Below, in pieces: positions 41,140 to 50,400 of a DNA stretch of 51,718 bases. A program made the translations under genes and the position numbers. Position 1 is the stretch's first letter, and every line of letters begins with the position of its first letter. The notes beneath the pieces were generated by a model. The model was not told where the DNA came from, did not search any database, and was given only the letters and a program-made list of their open reading frames with translations. The stretch spans positions 1 to 51,718 of the forward strand of contig CAYWFU010000014.1 in assembly GCA_964457585.1 (NCBI GenBank), in the 5' to 3' direction. This DNA comes from CAYWFU01 sp964457585. GTDB taxonomy: Bacteria; JACRDZ01.

Positions 41140-42855
41140 TCAGCGTTTTAAAAAAGTTTTTAATTTATTCAAAGGATAAGTATTGATAATATCTTTCTTC
41201 TCAAGCCAGGCTCTTCTTGCGGTATATATTCCATATTGCATCATTTCCATCTGAAATACAGAATGCGCATCTGTGGAAATAACAAATTTCAAGCCCATTT
41301 CTTTTGCTATACGCGCATTAATATCGTTTAAATCCAATCTATCAGGATAAGCATTTATTTCCATTACTATTTTATTTTCGAAAGCAGTCTTGAAAATTTT
41401 TTTTAAATTTACATGAAAAGGTTCTCTTTCGAGAATTAGCCTGCCTGTCGGATGTCCTAAAATATTTATAAAAGGATTACACAGTGCTTTTACAATTCTA
41501 TTGGTCATATCATTTTCTGAAAGATTAAAGTGAGAATGAATAGCTCCTATAACCACATCACATTCCTTAAGTACGCTATCTTCGAGGTCTAATGAGCCAT
41601 CTTCTAAAATATCGACTTCTATTCCTTTTAGAATAGGGATAGATAATCCATGAGAATTAATTCGATCAATATCTTCCAGATGTTTTCGTAATTTTTTTTC
41701 GTCCAATCCCCGAGCCACTCGCACTGCTTTGGAATGGTTGGTGATAGCTATGTATTTATATCTCAATTCTATTGCTTTTTGAACCATTTCATGGATAGTA
41801 TTTTTTCCGTCTGTTTCAACTGTATGCGTTTGCAAATCACCAATAATATCTTCGAGCTCCACTAAATGCGGTAGTTCTCCTCTATGAGCAGCTTCAATTT
41901 CACCTCTATCTTCTCTGAGTTCCGGAGGTATAAAAGAAAGGTCTGCACTTTTAAATATTTCTTCTTCATCCTTCCCGCCAATTTTATTATCGCTGGAATC
42001 AAAAATCCCATACTCATTGATTTTAAGTCCTTTTTCTTTTGCAATATTGCGAATTGCAATATTATGAGATTTTGATCCGGTGAAATAATGAAATGCAGCG
42101 CCAAAACTTCCTTCATCAAGAACACGCAAATCAACCTGTAGTCCATTCATGAGTTTTATGCTGCTTTTGGTTTGCCCGTTAGCAATAACTTCCTTAACTT
42201 CATCAAATTTTACAAATCTATCCATTATATCGCTTGTTTTTGAGCATATGGCAAGCAAATCAATATCTCCTATTGTTTCCTGTCTGCGCCTTAAACTTCC
42301 TGCAGGTTCAATTTTTTTTACTCCATTAGCTTTTTTTAGATATTTAATTAATGCTTCGCTTATTGTGAAACCTGTTGAAAGTTTAAATCTACCCTGTCCC
42401 TGTCTGTAATATTCAATAGATTTTAGTATTTTTTCTTCAGTTTTTTCACCCATTCCTTCAAGATGTTGCAATTTTTTATGTTTAGCCGCATCTTCAAGTT
42501 TATCAACGGAGTCTATTCCTAATGTTTTATACAACAGATTAACCTTTTTTGGCCCAATTCCATCTATCTTGAGAAGTTCACGAAGTTCAGAGGGGATTTT
42601 TTTATGAAGCTCTTCCAGAAAACTGCATTTACCGGTTTTAACAATTTCTTCTATTTTTTCTTCTGTACTTTTACCTATTCCTTTGATATCTTCCAGAGTT
42701 TTTCCTTCATTGATCAGAGCCGAGACATCATAAGGCATATCCCCAATAATTCGCGCGGCATTTCGATATGTTCTGATACGAAATGGATTATCACCCTGAA
42801 TATCAAGAATATCAGCTATTTCATCAAAGATTATTGCTATAGTTCGATTGTCCAT
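41140..42855 (-). CDS. polX: Family X DNA polymerase with PHP domain
   Basis: A 571-residue protein. The N-terminal helix-hairpin-helix region (NPFRIRTYRNAARIIGDMPYDV, LEDIKGIGKSTEEKIEEI, LLKIDGIGPKKVNLLYKTLGI) and the nucleotidyltransferase core (GSLRRRQETIGDIDLLAI, with the GS and DxD metal motif) form the polymerase. From about residue 335 a PHP phosphoesterase domain follows (GDLQTHTVETDGKNTIHEM, IAITNHSKAVRVARGLDEK, AIHSHFN, ILGHPTGR, ISTDAHS). It is the bacterial PolX layout for gap filling in base-excision repair. It converges with uvrC, with the nested repeat between. Confidence 0.93.
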   Translation of the reverse strand: MDNRTIAIIFDEIADILDIQGDNPFRIRTYRNAARIIGDMPYDVSALINEGKTLEDIKGIGKSTEEKIEEIVKTGKCSFLEELHKKIPSELRELLKIDGIGPKKVNLLYKTLGIDSVDKLEDAAKHKKLQHLEGMGEKTEEKILKSIEYYRQGQGRFKLSTGFTISEALIKYLKKANGVKKIEPAGSLRRRQETIGDIDLLAICSKTSDIMDRFVKFDEVKEVIANGQTKSSIKLMNGLQVDLRVLDEGSFGAAFHYFTGSKSHNIAIRNIAKEKGLKINEYGIFDSSDNKIGGKDEEEIFKSADLSFIPPELREDRGEIEAAHRGELPHLVELEDIIGDLQTHTVETDGKNTIHEMVQKAIELRYKYIAITNHSKAVRVARGLDEKKLRKHLEDIDRINSHGLSIPILKGIEVDILEDGSLDLEDSVLKECDVVIGAIHSHFNLSENDMTNRIVKALCNPFINILGHPTGRLILEREPFHVNLKKIFKTAFENKIVMEINAYPDRLDLNDINARIAKEMGLKFVISTDAHSVFQMEMMQYGIYTARRAWLEKKDIINTYPLNKLKTFLKR

Positions 42856-42941
42856 GGTTTTTTACATTTTTACTTTTAAATTCAATTGCTTTTTAATTAA
42901 TAATATTATATTATACTCAAGTTGACTGATTTTTATAGCAT

Positions 42942-43044
42942 AAAATTAAAAATTAAATATAAAAAATCAAAATTGTGGGGTACAACGTACAATTTAAAAT
43001 TTTGATATGTCATTTTGATTTTTGCATTTTAATTTTTAAATTTT
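42942..43044. repeat. AT-rich word-repeat hairpin upstream of the next operon
   Basis: Left arm AAAATTAAAAATTAAATATA... (42942-42973) pairs with right arm ATTTTGATTTTTGCATTTTAATT... (43012-43044), with a smaller AATTGT...ACAATT hairpin in the loop. ACTCAAGTTGACTGATTTTT at 42915-42934 just before it is the same text as at 30780. With the element that follows it fills the gene-free block 42856-43221. Confidence 0.7.
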
Positions 43045-43047
43045 ATC

Positions 43048-43178
43048 ATAGGAGATGGTATGATAGTGTCAAAGTGTCAAAGAGTCAAAGTGTCAGAAGA
43101 AAATCTCAAAATTCTTTTGCTCTGACACTCTGACTCTTTGACACTTTGACTCTCTGACACTTATCCCTAAGGAGAAGA
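43048..43178. repeat. Palindromic word-repeat element, copy 2 (GTGTCAAAG type)
   Basis: Same element as 12465-12583 in the opposite orientation: starts ATAGGAGATGGTATG, arms GTGTCAAAGTGTCAAAGAG (43066-43096) and CTCTTTGACACTTTGACTC (43122-43160), ends ACTTATCCCTAAGGAG. The next gene begins about 44 bp later. Confidence 0.85.
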
Positions 43179-43221
43179 CACGTAAAGTATATTTATATCT
43201 TTACATCTATTTTTAGATAAT

Positions 43222-43590
43222 ATGGATATATTAAATCTTAGAAATTTAATTTATCAATTCCCTTTAGCGCTGATTTTAACTTTTATAATTGTATATAAAT
43301 TTAATGCAAAAATTCCTATAGCTAAATATAAACTAATCAACTTAATTTTGCGTGGTATAAAAATAGGTATTATATCTTCTTTGGTAATACCATTTATATT
43401 TGGAGTAAATACTTTTGATGTAATGAATTTTCATGACATTATTATATTTTTAAAAAAAGAATGGATTGTACATTTATTTATTTTATTACTTTTTATTTTA
43501 ATAGGAATTCTTTCAGGAATTTCCATTTCAGTTTTTTTTTATAATCAAAGCAGGAAAGAAACATATAAGAAAAAATCATTAAAAAAATGA
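43222..43590 (+). CDS. Small membrane protein of unknown function
   Basis: 122 residues with three predicted TM segments: FPLALILTFIIVYKF, KIGIISSLVIPFIFGV and IVHLFILLLFILIGILSGISISVFFY. The tail is Lys-rich. No family recognised. Its stop overlaps the recQ start (ATGA), so it is coupled to the helicase gene. No good ribosome-binding site is close to the ATG. Confidence 0.55.
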   Translation: MDILNLRNLIYQFPLALILTFIIVYKFNAKIPIAKYKLINLILRGIKIGIISSLVIPFIFGVNTFDVMNFHDIIIFLKKEWIVHLFILLLFILIGILSGISISVFFYNQSRKETYKKKSLKK

Positions 43591-45392
43591 AGTCTACACC
43601 ACTTGAAATCCTTTCAAAATACTGGGGATATAATAGTTTTTTATCATTTCAAGAAAAAGCTATTTTATCTATACTTGACTCAAAAGACACTCTTACAATA
43701 CTTCCAACCGGCGGAGGAAAATCTGTTTGTTTTCAGGTGCCTGCATTATTATGCGATGGGTTAGCAATAATTATTTCTCCACTAATTTCTCTTATGAAAG
43801 ATCAGGTTGATTATTTAAAAGATATTGGTATCGAAGCAGACTGTCTCAATTCCACGCAGGATAGTATTACACAAAGATCAATTATTGCTAAAATATTCAA
43901 TGGTAAATTAAAACTTTTATATATTTCTCCTGAGCGATTAATGTTCCAGCAGATAAGAGATTTGTTAAAAAAAGTTAAAATATCGTTTTTTGTTATTGAT
44001 GAAGCTCATTGCATAAGTCATTGGGGACATAATTTCAGAGAAGAATACAGGCAGCTTGGAATAATTAAGGATGAGTTTAAAAGTATCAATGTGCACGCAT
44101 TTACAGCCACTGCAACAAAAGAGGTACAAAAAGATATAATAGAAATGCTGAAACTTGATTCTCCTCATCTTTATGTCGGCAACATAGATAGGGGGAATCT
44201 TACATATCGTATTTTACCTCGTTCCAGCAATTCAATAAATAAAATTGTTGATATTTTAAAAAAGCACAAAAATGAAGCCGGGATTATCTATTGTTTGCGC
44301 AGAACAGATGTTGATGAATTATCAATAAAATTAAACAATTTAGGATATAAAAATTTACCCTATCATGCTGGACTAACTGACAATGTTCGTAAAAAGAATC
44401 AGGAGGAATTTTCACGGGAAAATATTTCAATAATAGTAGCCACAATTGCTTTTGGAATGGGCATAGATAGATCAAATATTCGTTATGTTATACATGCGGC
44501 AATGCCAAAATCTATTGAGCATTATCAGCAGGAAACAGGTAGAGCCGGCCGCGATGGATTACCTTCAGACTGTTATATGTTTTATTCCGGACAGGATTTT
44601 AAAACCTGGGAATATATGTTAAATGATTCATCTCAAAAAGATGTTATGCTTGTGAAACTTAAAGCTCTATATTATTTTTGTACAGAACCCGCATGCAGAC
44701 ATAAATATCTTGTTAAATATTTTGGACAGGAATATGCTAAAGATAATTGCGGAGCATGTGATTATTGTCTTGATGAAGTTGATACAGTTGACGATCCCTT
44801 AATTGTCGGGCAAAAAATATTGTCCTGCGTTGCACGAGTAAAGATGAGATTCGGTGCTGACCATGTAACAAATGTATTAAAAGGTAATTTAACGGAAAAT
44901 ATAACAAAGTGGGGACATGAAAAATTGTCTACATTTGCATTAATGAGCAATGAAACGAAATCATACATCAGATATATGATTGAACAGCTTATTGGACAGG
45001 GATTTCTAAAAAGAGATATTGAATATTCAACGTTATTAATTACAGATTCTGGCAGAAGACTTTTAAAGGGTGAAGTGGTTCCTGTGCTGGCTAAACCTAT
45101 TGTTGCGGAGAAAAAGAAAGAAATTGAGAAAAAAATAAAAATAAAACATGATATTGAATGGGAAAATATCGATGAAAAATTATTCGAAGTATTACGCACA
45201 AAACGCGCTGAATTGGCAAAAGAAAAAAATGTCCCAGCATATATCATATTCAGTGATAAAACACTAAAAGACATGGCTCAAATAAAACCGGTTTCAAAAG
45301 AACAATTTTCAAATGTGTTCGGTGTTGGAGAAGTTAAATTAGACCAATATGGGGATGTGTTTATTGAAATAATAAAAAAGTATATAAGATAG
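43587..45392 (+). CDS. recQ: RecQ-family ATP-dependent DNA helicase
   Basis: A 601-residue helicase. Motif I PTGGGKSVCFQ, motif II DEAHCISHWGHNFREEY, motif III FTATATKEV, motif V GIDRSNIRYV and motif VI QQETGRAGRDG are all present. The zinc-binding region (EPACRHKYL...NCGACDYC) and winged helix follow, and a C-terminal HRDC domain (about 530-600: LFEVLRTKRAELAKEKNVPAYIIFSDKTL) completes the bacterial plan. The protein restarts forks and processes recombination intermediates. Confidence 0.94.
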   Translation: MKSTPLEILSKYWGYNSFLSFQEKAILSILDSKDTLTILPTGGGKSVCFQVPALLCDGLAIIISPLISLMKDQVDYLKDIGIEADCLNSTQDSITQRSIIAKIFNGKLKLLYISPERLMFQQIRDLLKKVKISFFVIDEAHCISHWGHNFREEYRQLGIIKDEFKSINVHAFTATATKEVQKDIIEMLKLDSPHLYVGNIDRGNLTYRILPRSSNSINKIVDILKKHKNEAGIIYCLRRTDVDELSIKLNNLGYKNLPYHAGLTDNVRKKNQEEFSRENISIIVATIAFGMGIDRSNIRYVIHAAMPKSIEHYQQETGRAGRDGLPSDCYMFYSGQDFKTWEYMLNDSSQKDVMLVKLKALYYFCTEPACRHKYLVKYFGQEYAKDNCGACDYCLDEVDTVDDPLIVGQKILSCVARVKMRFGADHVTNVLKGNLTENITKWGHEKLSTFALMSNETKSYIRYMIEQLIGQGFLKRDIEYSTLLITDSGRRLLKGEVVPVLAKPIVAEKKKEIEKKIKIKHDIEWENIDEKLFEVLRTKRAELAKEKNVPAYIIFSDKTLKDMAQIKPVSKEQFSNVFGVGEVKLDQYGDVFIEIIKKYIR

Positions 45393-45572
45393 TTAAAAGG
45401 TACAGAAAATTATGTAATACGCTCCAATAAATAATTAAAATTATTAGGAAAGGATAAAATGAATTGGGATGAAACGATTAAAATTATAACATCTTAATGC
45501 GACAAACAAATAGCCGTTTACGTATCTGTTTGCAGATGGTTATGGTGTTATTATGATGAAAAGGAGAGAAAA
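45393..45572. other. Short intergenic region, no confirmed gene
   Basis: Contains a 12-codon frame (MNWDETIKIITS, 45459-45497) behind an AGGAAAGG site. It has no further support. No clear terminator was seen after recQ. Confidence 0.4.
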
Positions 45573-46226
45573 ATGGTTAGAAAAGTAATTGTAATTTTTT
45601 TGATGGTTTCTGCTGTATTTTTAAATTTTATCTTTGCTGCCGGCCCTGGCAGGGAAGATAGAAAAATACCACCGCAAATGATGATGGGGCAAGGGCAAGG
45701 AATGCCCATGATGGGTGGAGGAGGTAATAAAGGTGGCTTTCATAATGAGATGGAATGTCAATTTTGCATGAATATTCAAATATTAATCAGGCATTCAGAA
45801 AAATTTGTATTGAATGAGGAACAGCTAAATAAGATTGTGGAACTTGAAAAAGATTGTAAAAAAAATCAAATTAAAAAGCAGGCAGAAATAGATGTGCTTG
45901 AAGTAGACAAACAGTCATTATTTCAAAAAGATGAATTAGATTTAAACGCAATAAAAGATATAATCCAGAAAAGTTCCATCTTAGTAGGTGAGAAAGAATT
46001 TATTTGTGTAGAAACTTTTAAAAAGGCAAAAGAATTATTAAATGATGAGCAGAAAAAAAAGTTTCAGGAAATAATTAAAATGAATAGTCGAATGATGATG
46101 CAAAGAATGCCATCAATGATGAAAGATATGATGGAGCAGAAAATGAAAAAAAATGAAAATGAAGAAAAACCCAATAATCCGGCACCGGATGAGTGGCATA
46201 AAGGTAAAGAACAGGAGAAGCATTAA
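45573..46226 (+). CDS. Met-rich periplasmic protein (Spy/heavy-metal sensor-like)
   Basis: A 217-residue protein with a signal peptide (VIVIFLMVSAVFLNFIFAA), a Met/Gly-rich segment (QMMMGQGQGMPMMGGGG), two Cys in ECQFCMN, a long helical part with LTEEQ-like LNEEQLNKIVELEK and LNDEQKKKFQEI motifs, and a Met-rich tail (RMMMQRMPSMMKDMMEQKM). The LxxEQ pair marks Spy/CpxP/CnrR-type periplasmic chaperones or metal sensors. Methionine-rich patches suggest copper or silver binding. AAGGAGAGAAA supports the start. Confidence 0.75.
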   Translation: MVRKVIVIFLMVSAVFLNFIFAAGPGREDRKIPPQMMMGQGQGMPMMGGGGNKGGFHNEMECQFCMNIQILIRHSEKFVLNEEQLNKIVELEKDCKKNQIKKQAEIDVLEVDKQSLFQKDELDLNAIKDIIQKSSILVGEKEFICVETFKKAKELLNDEQKKKFQEIIKMNSRMMMQRMPSMMKDMMEQKMKKNENEEKPNNPAPDEWHKGKEQEKH

Positions 46227-46248
46227 TAGATTTTTATGACCAAAAACA

Positions 46249-46989
46249 ATGAACATTAAAGAATTTTTAAAAAAAATATTAATTTTTAAAAGGAATATAA
46301 CTAATGAGACATTACTTGGATTTTTGCTTACAGCAATTATTTTTGGAATATCATATTTGTTATCAATTTTTATCAACAAATCAACACTGATGACAATATT
46401 AGTACGTGATGTTTTAATGGTTCTTGGTGTAACACTTTTTTGTTTGTGGTATATCCAATATAAAAATTATAAACTCGAAGATTTTGGCCTGACATGGAAA
46501 AATTGGTATATATTTTTACCTGTAAATTTTTTACTTGCAGCCATACTCCTTTTCCTTTTTATTTCAGAACACCCTGGTGCCATGCTGTATTTTAATGCAA
46601 AAACTTTCTCATTAATAAGTTTTATTATGATTTCTGGAATATTTGAGATGGTTGTTTTTTATTCATTTTTGCGCAAAATTTTCGAGGATGCGTTTGGGAT
46701 AATTCCCGGAATTGTCCTGGCTGCAATAGCATATATATTACATCATACAGGTGACCAGCCTGAGTTTGGGAAACTATTTTTTGTGGGTATTTTATATGCT
46801 TCAGTTTTCAGGATGGGGAACAGCATATTGCTTGATTATCCTTTTTTTTGGGGTATTGGCGCATGTTTTGATGTCCTGCTTATTTCCAAAGAAGTTCGCG
46901 AGATTGTTTATCCCTGTCAGCGTAGTATCATGATTTTAATTCTGTTTATTATAGGTCTAATTTTTATTTTTAAAAAACAAAAAAATTAA
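46249..46989 (+). CDS. Multi-pass membrane protein, CPBP-like with degenerate motif
   Basis: 246 residues with about seven TM segments (LLGFLLTAIIFGISYLLSIF, TILVRDVLMVLGVTLF, FLPVNFLLAAILLFLFI and others). MISGIFEMVVFYSFLRKIFEDAFG with a following IAYILHHTG has the layout of the CPBP (type II CAAX protease-like) family, but the usual EExxxR motif is only partly kept, so it may be inactive. It follows the Met-rich protein by 22 bp. Confidence 0.6.
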   Translation: MNIKEFLKKILIFKRNITNETLLGFLLTAIIFGISYLLSIFINKSTLMTILVRDVLMVLGVTLFCLWYIQYKNYKLEDFGLTWKNWYIFLPVNFLLAAILLFLFISEHPGAMLYFNAKTFSLISFIMISGIFEMVVFYSFLRKIFEDAFGIIPGIVLAAIAYILHHTGDQPEFGKLFFVGILYASVFRMGNSILLDYPFFWGIGACFDVLLISKEVREIVYPCQRSIMILILFIIGLIFIFKKQKN

Positions 46990-47004
46990 TGGGGGGTAGG
47001 TAAC

Positions 47005-47439
47005 ATGAAAAAAGTATTTTTATTCGGGATATTATTATTAATTAATTTTACCGTATTAGCTCAAAATTCAACCGGAGAAATAAAAGTAAGCATGATAGGA
47101 TTTCGTAATAATGACGGAGTTGTAAAGGTGGTTTTGTTTAAAACAAAGGATGGATTTCCTGATGAATCTGAGAAGGCTTATAAAAGGATTAAAACAAAAA
47201 TAGAGAATAAAAAGACAGAAGCTATTTTTAAAGATGTACCTTATGGAATTTATGCGGTAGCAATTTTTCATGATGAAAATTCAAATGAAAAAATGGATGA
47301 AAATTGGATGGGGATTCCAATAGAAGGGTATGGGTCTTCAAATAATGTGAAATCAGCTTTTAGCGCTCCGAAATTCGATGATGCGAAATTTAAACTGGAT
47401 GCTGATAGTTTACCTATCGAAATAAAAATTCAATATTAG
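47005..47439 (+). CDS. DUF2141-family periplasmic protein
   Basis: A 144-residue secreted protein with a signal peptide (VFLFGILLLINFTVLAQ). The body GEIKVSMIGFRNNDGVVKVVLFKTKDGFP and the region VPYGIYAVAIFHDENSNEKMDENWMGIPIEGYGSSNN match the DUF2141 family, including the calcium-like DxNxNxxxD turn in HDENSNEKMD. Function is unknown. A strong GGGGGG ribosome-binding region precedes it. Its 3' end overlaps the convergent activase gene by 26 bp. Confidence 0.85.
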   Translation: MKKVFLFGILLLINFTVLAQNSTGEIKVSMIGFRNNDGVVKVVLFKTKDGFPDESEKAYKRIKTKIENKKTEAIFKDVPYGIYAVAIFHDENSNEKMDENWMGIPIEGYGSSNNVKSAFSAPKFDDAKFKLDADSLPIEIKIQY

Positions 47440-50400
47440 ATTTCCTGGGATATTTAATATATGGAATTATTTTATCATTTTGATTTTTTTCAGTGCCATC
47501 ATAAATTAGAGAAACAACTGGAACACCTGTAACGGATTCTATTTTGGATGACATTGCTTCGGTAACCAGACCCGCACAACAGAAAGCAGGGATTGCCTGT
47601 ACAAAAAGAGATATATCGGGATTTTGATTCAGGAGGTAAAAGATCGATATCAGGTTATCCATTGATTCTCCTGCATGTTCCAGCATTACGTGAAAATTAT
47701 CCATAATGAATTTCATGTCTACGCTGAGTTCTGAGGCGGATTCCTGTAATATCTCATTAAAATGTTTATAGTAAGTATCTTCTATTGAATTAACCATCAT
47801 CAAAACCCCCTTCGTAGTAATAGCATCTTTAAAATATCCGCTTTTTATCCAGCGCCTTAAATATGAATTACTTATTAGTTTACCAAAATCACTTAACGGA
47901 AATGCAATAACCTCGCCACCGGCTTCTTCAATGCACTTGATAAGGTTCTGATTCATTATCTCATTGTCCCTGACATAAAGATCGCCGAGTATGGCAATTT
48001 TAGGTCTATTAATTTTATTCACTTTAATATTTTTGAATTTTGCTACAATATCCATAACTGCTTTTTCAAGAGGAATTTTACCTAAAAAAGCATTGTAAAA
48101 AATTAATTCAGACTGTTTTATCGTAAAATCCGTTATGCCTTTGATTTCTTCATATGGCCTTATTTTGCATCCAATTTTTCTCAGCATTCCACTGAACATA
48201 TATGCCAGATACGAATCAATACCTGCTTTAGCAGAAAGATCAAACAATGTAATACTTCCTGTGTATACTGAGATTTTTTCCATACCTTTTCCATAAGATT
48301 CAAACATGCTTTTTATAAAATAAGGATATAATCTTATATTGCATGCAAGCCTTGAATTCAGCGTCCACACAGCTATATTGGAAGGATAAAGATTGTTTTC
48401 CGTAATGTAATCAATAAAACTCTGATAAATAATATTCACAGGCAGACACTGACCATTGTTGGTTTTCAAACCCTGTTGAATTGCATGTTCTGTAACCGGT
48501 ACCATTCTGGCATTAATACCTTCTTTAATAAGCACTGCTTCAATAAGTTTAACTGCAGAATCATCCCAGCTTGGAAAAAGGAGAGTTTTACCTTCTATTT
48601 TATGATCAGTATCAGGATTTACAGAAAGATAATTTTCAAGATGAAACTCTTTCTTTTCTTCGTTAAAATGATTCCTGAAAGCCTGTACAACAGCTTCAAT
48701 CCTGGTTTCATAACCAATATTGGATCCGTGTTCATCAAGGTCGAGAATAATATAGGGTTTATGATATTCATTCATTATCCTTTTGAAATATTCCAGTGCA
48801 AATGAATCGGGAGAACATTTAAAAGAAGACATATAGACCGGATAAAGCCCTTTTGTTTTTGCGATAATTAATGCGGATGCCAAGATTTTTGCAGTATAAT
48901 TCCAGTGGAAAGCCTTTAATAATGGTTCTATTTCAATTACATCATCTCTGGTAAAAGATAACATATCATGATAAAAAACCTTAATATTAAGATTTGCAAA
49001 AATATCTATGATACCTTTGTTTATATGATTATCAAGCACAACATACGGTCTTCCCAGTATCATTACATTTAGATCATTCAGATTGGCAGTTTCTCTGTCA
49101 TAAATACTTTTTATCTTTAATTTAGAATCATTATAAAAATCTAAAGCCTTATCATAGGCAGTTACTATTGACCAGTAATCCAGATCAAAAAAAGGTGTTA
49201 GAGTTTTGCAGAGCTCAATTTTTGTTAAAATATCTGCAGTATCAATAACCGGCATAATGCATTTATTTTCAATATTTATACTTTTTGATGATGTTACAAG
49301 TGAAGTGGCAAATTGCGTGTAATAGCAGTAATGCCTGAAAACATCTTTTTCCTTTTCTCTTGATTCGAAATAAACCGGCAGAAAGAGATAATCAGCCTTT
49401 TGCGAAAGATATTTTACATGACCATAATAAGTGGATATAGGTGTGCAGAACTCTGCCTTGGAAATTTTTTTACCTATTTTTGATGCATCTTTATATCCTT
49501 TGCTTGAGATCGTTTTTATCCCCAGCTGGTTGAAAAAATAAGTCCATAGTTCATGCTCTTCCGCCAAATACAATCCATAAGGAATGCCAACAATTTTATC
49601 TGATTTAAATTTTTTAATTTTTTCATCTGTTTTAAATGCATGCTGATACTCTCTAATAAGATTAAACTTCATCTTTTTACTATCAGGAATTTTTGCAGAA
49701 TTATAATCTCTGCCGCATAAAAATCCAAAAGCAACAATCTCATTTTGTATAGTTACTTTTTTTATTTTGCAATTATTGTGACATAACTTGCATATTTCAG
49801 ATTCAACCGGAATGTTTTCCTTATAAAGAGAAAGCCCGCGAAATTTTGTATGAATATTATTATTCTCAACAAGCATTATTGCACAACCCAGCGCTCCGGT
49901 TAAATGGCAGTATTTTGATACATGAATGGGTTTGTTAAGTTTATTTTCAAACGCAGCCACAAGTGCTTTATTTTTGGCTGTTGCTCCCTGAAAAAAAATT
50001 TTTTTGCCGATATTTGCTTCTTTGGTAACTTTAGACAGATAGTTATCTCTCACTGAATGTAGCACGGATGCAAGTATTTCATCTACTGGATAACTTTCAC
50101 TTAGATAATGATTAATGTCCCTTTCCATAAATACAGTGCATCTGTCACTTGTAATAGGAGACTTCTTTTTTAGCGCTCGATCAGAATATTCATTCAAACT
50201 GCATCCAAGTTTATTTGCTTGCTCTTCAATAAAACTGCCTGTTCCGGCCGCACACACGTTATTCATAACACAAAAATTCACCATACCATTTTTTAAGGTT
50301 GTGAACTTGGAATCCTGCCCGCCGATTTCAATTATCGTATCTACCTCGGGATCAAGCCTGGATGCAGCTCTAGCGTGCGCAGTAATTTCATCTATATAAA

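Noticed and set aside
43058..43124. Tiny frame starting in the AGGAGATGGTATG end of the repeat element
   Set aside because: Copy 1 has a different, earlier stop in the matching frame, so coding is not conserved.
45459..45497. Twelve-codon frame after recQ
   Set aside because: Despite an AGGAAAGG site there is no promoter, conserved motif or partner to support it.
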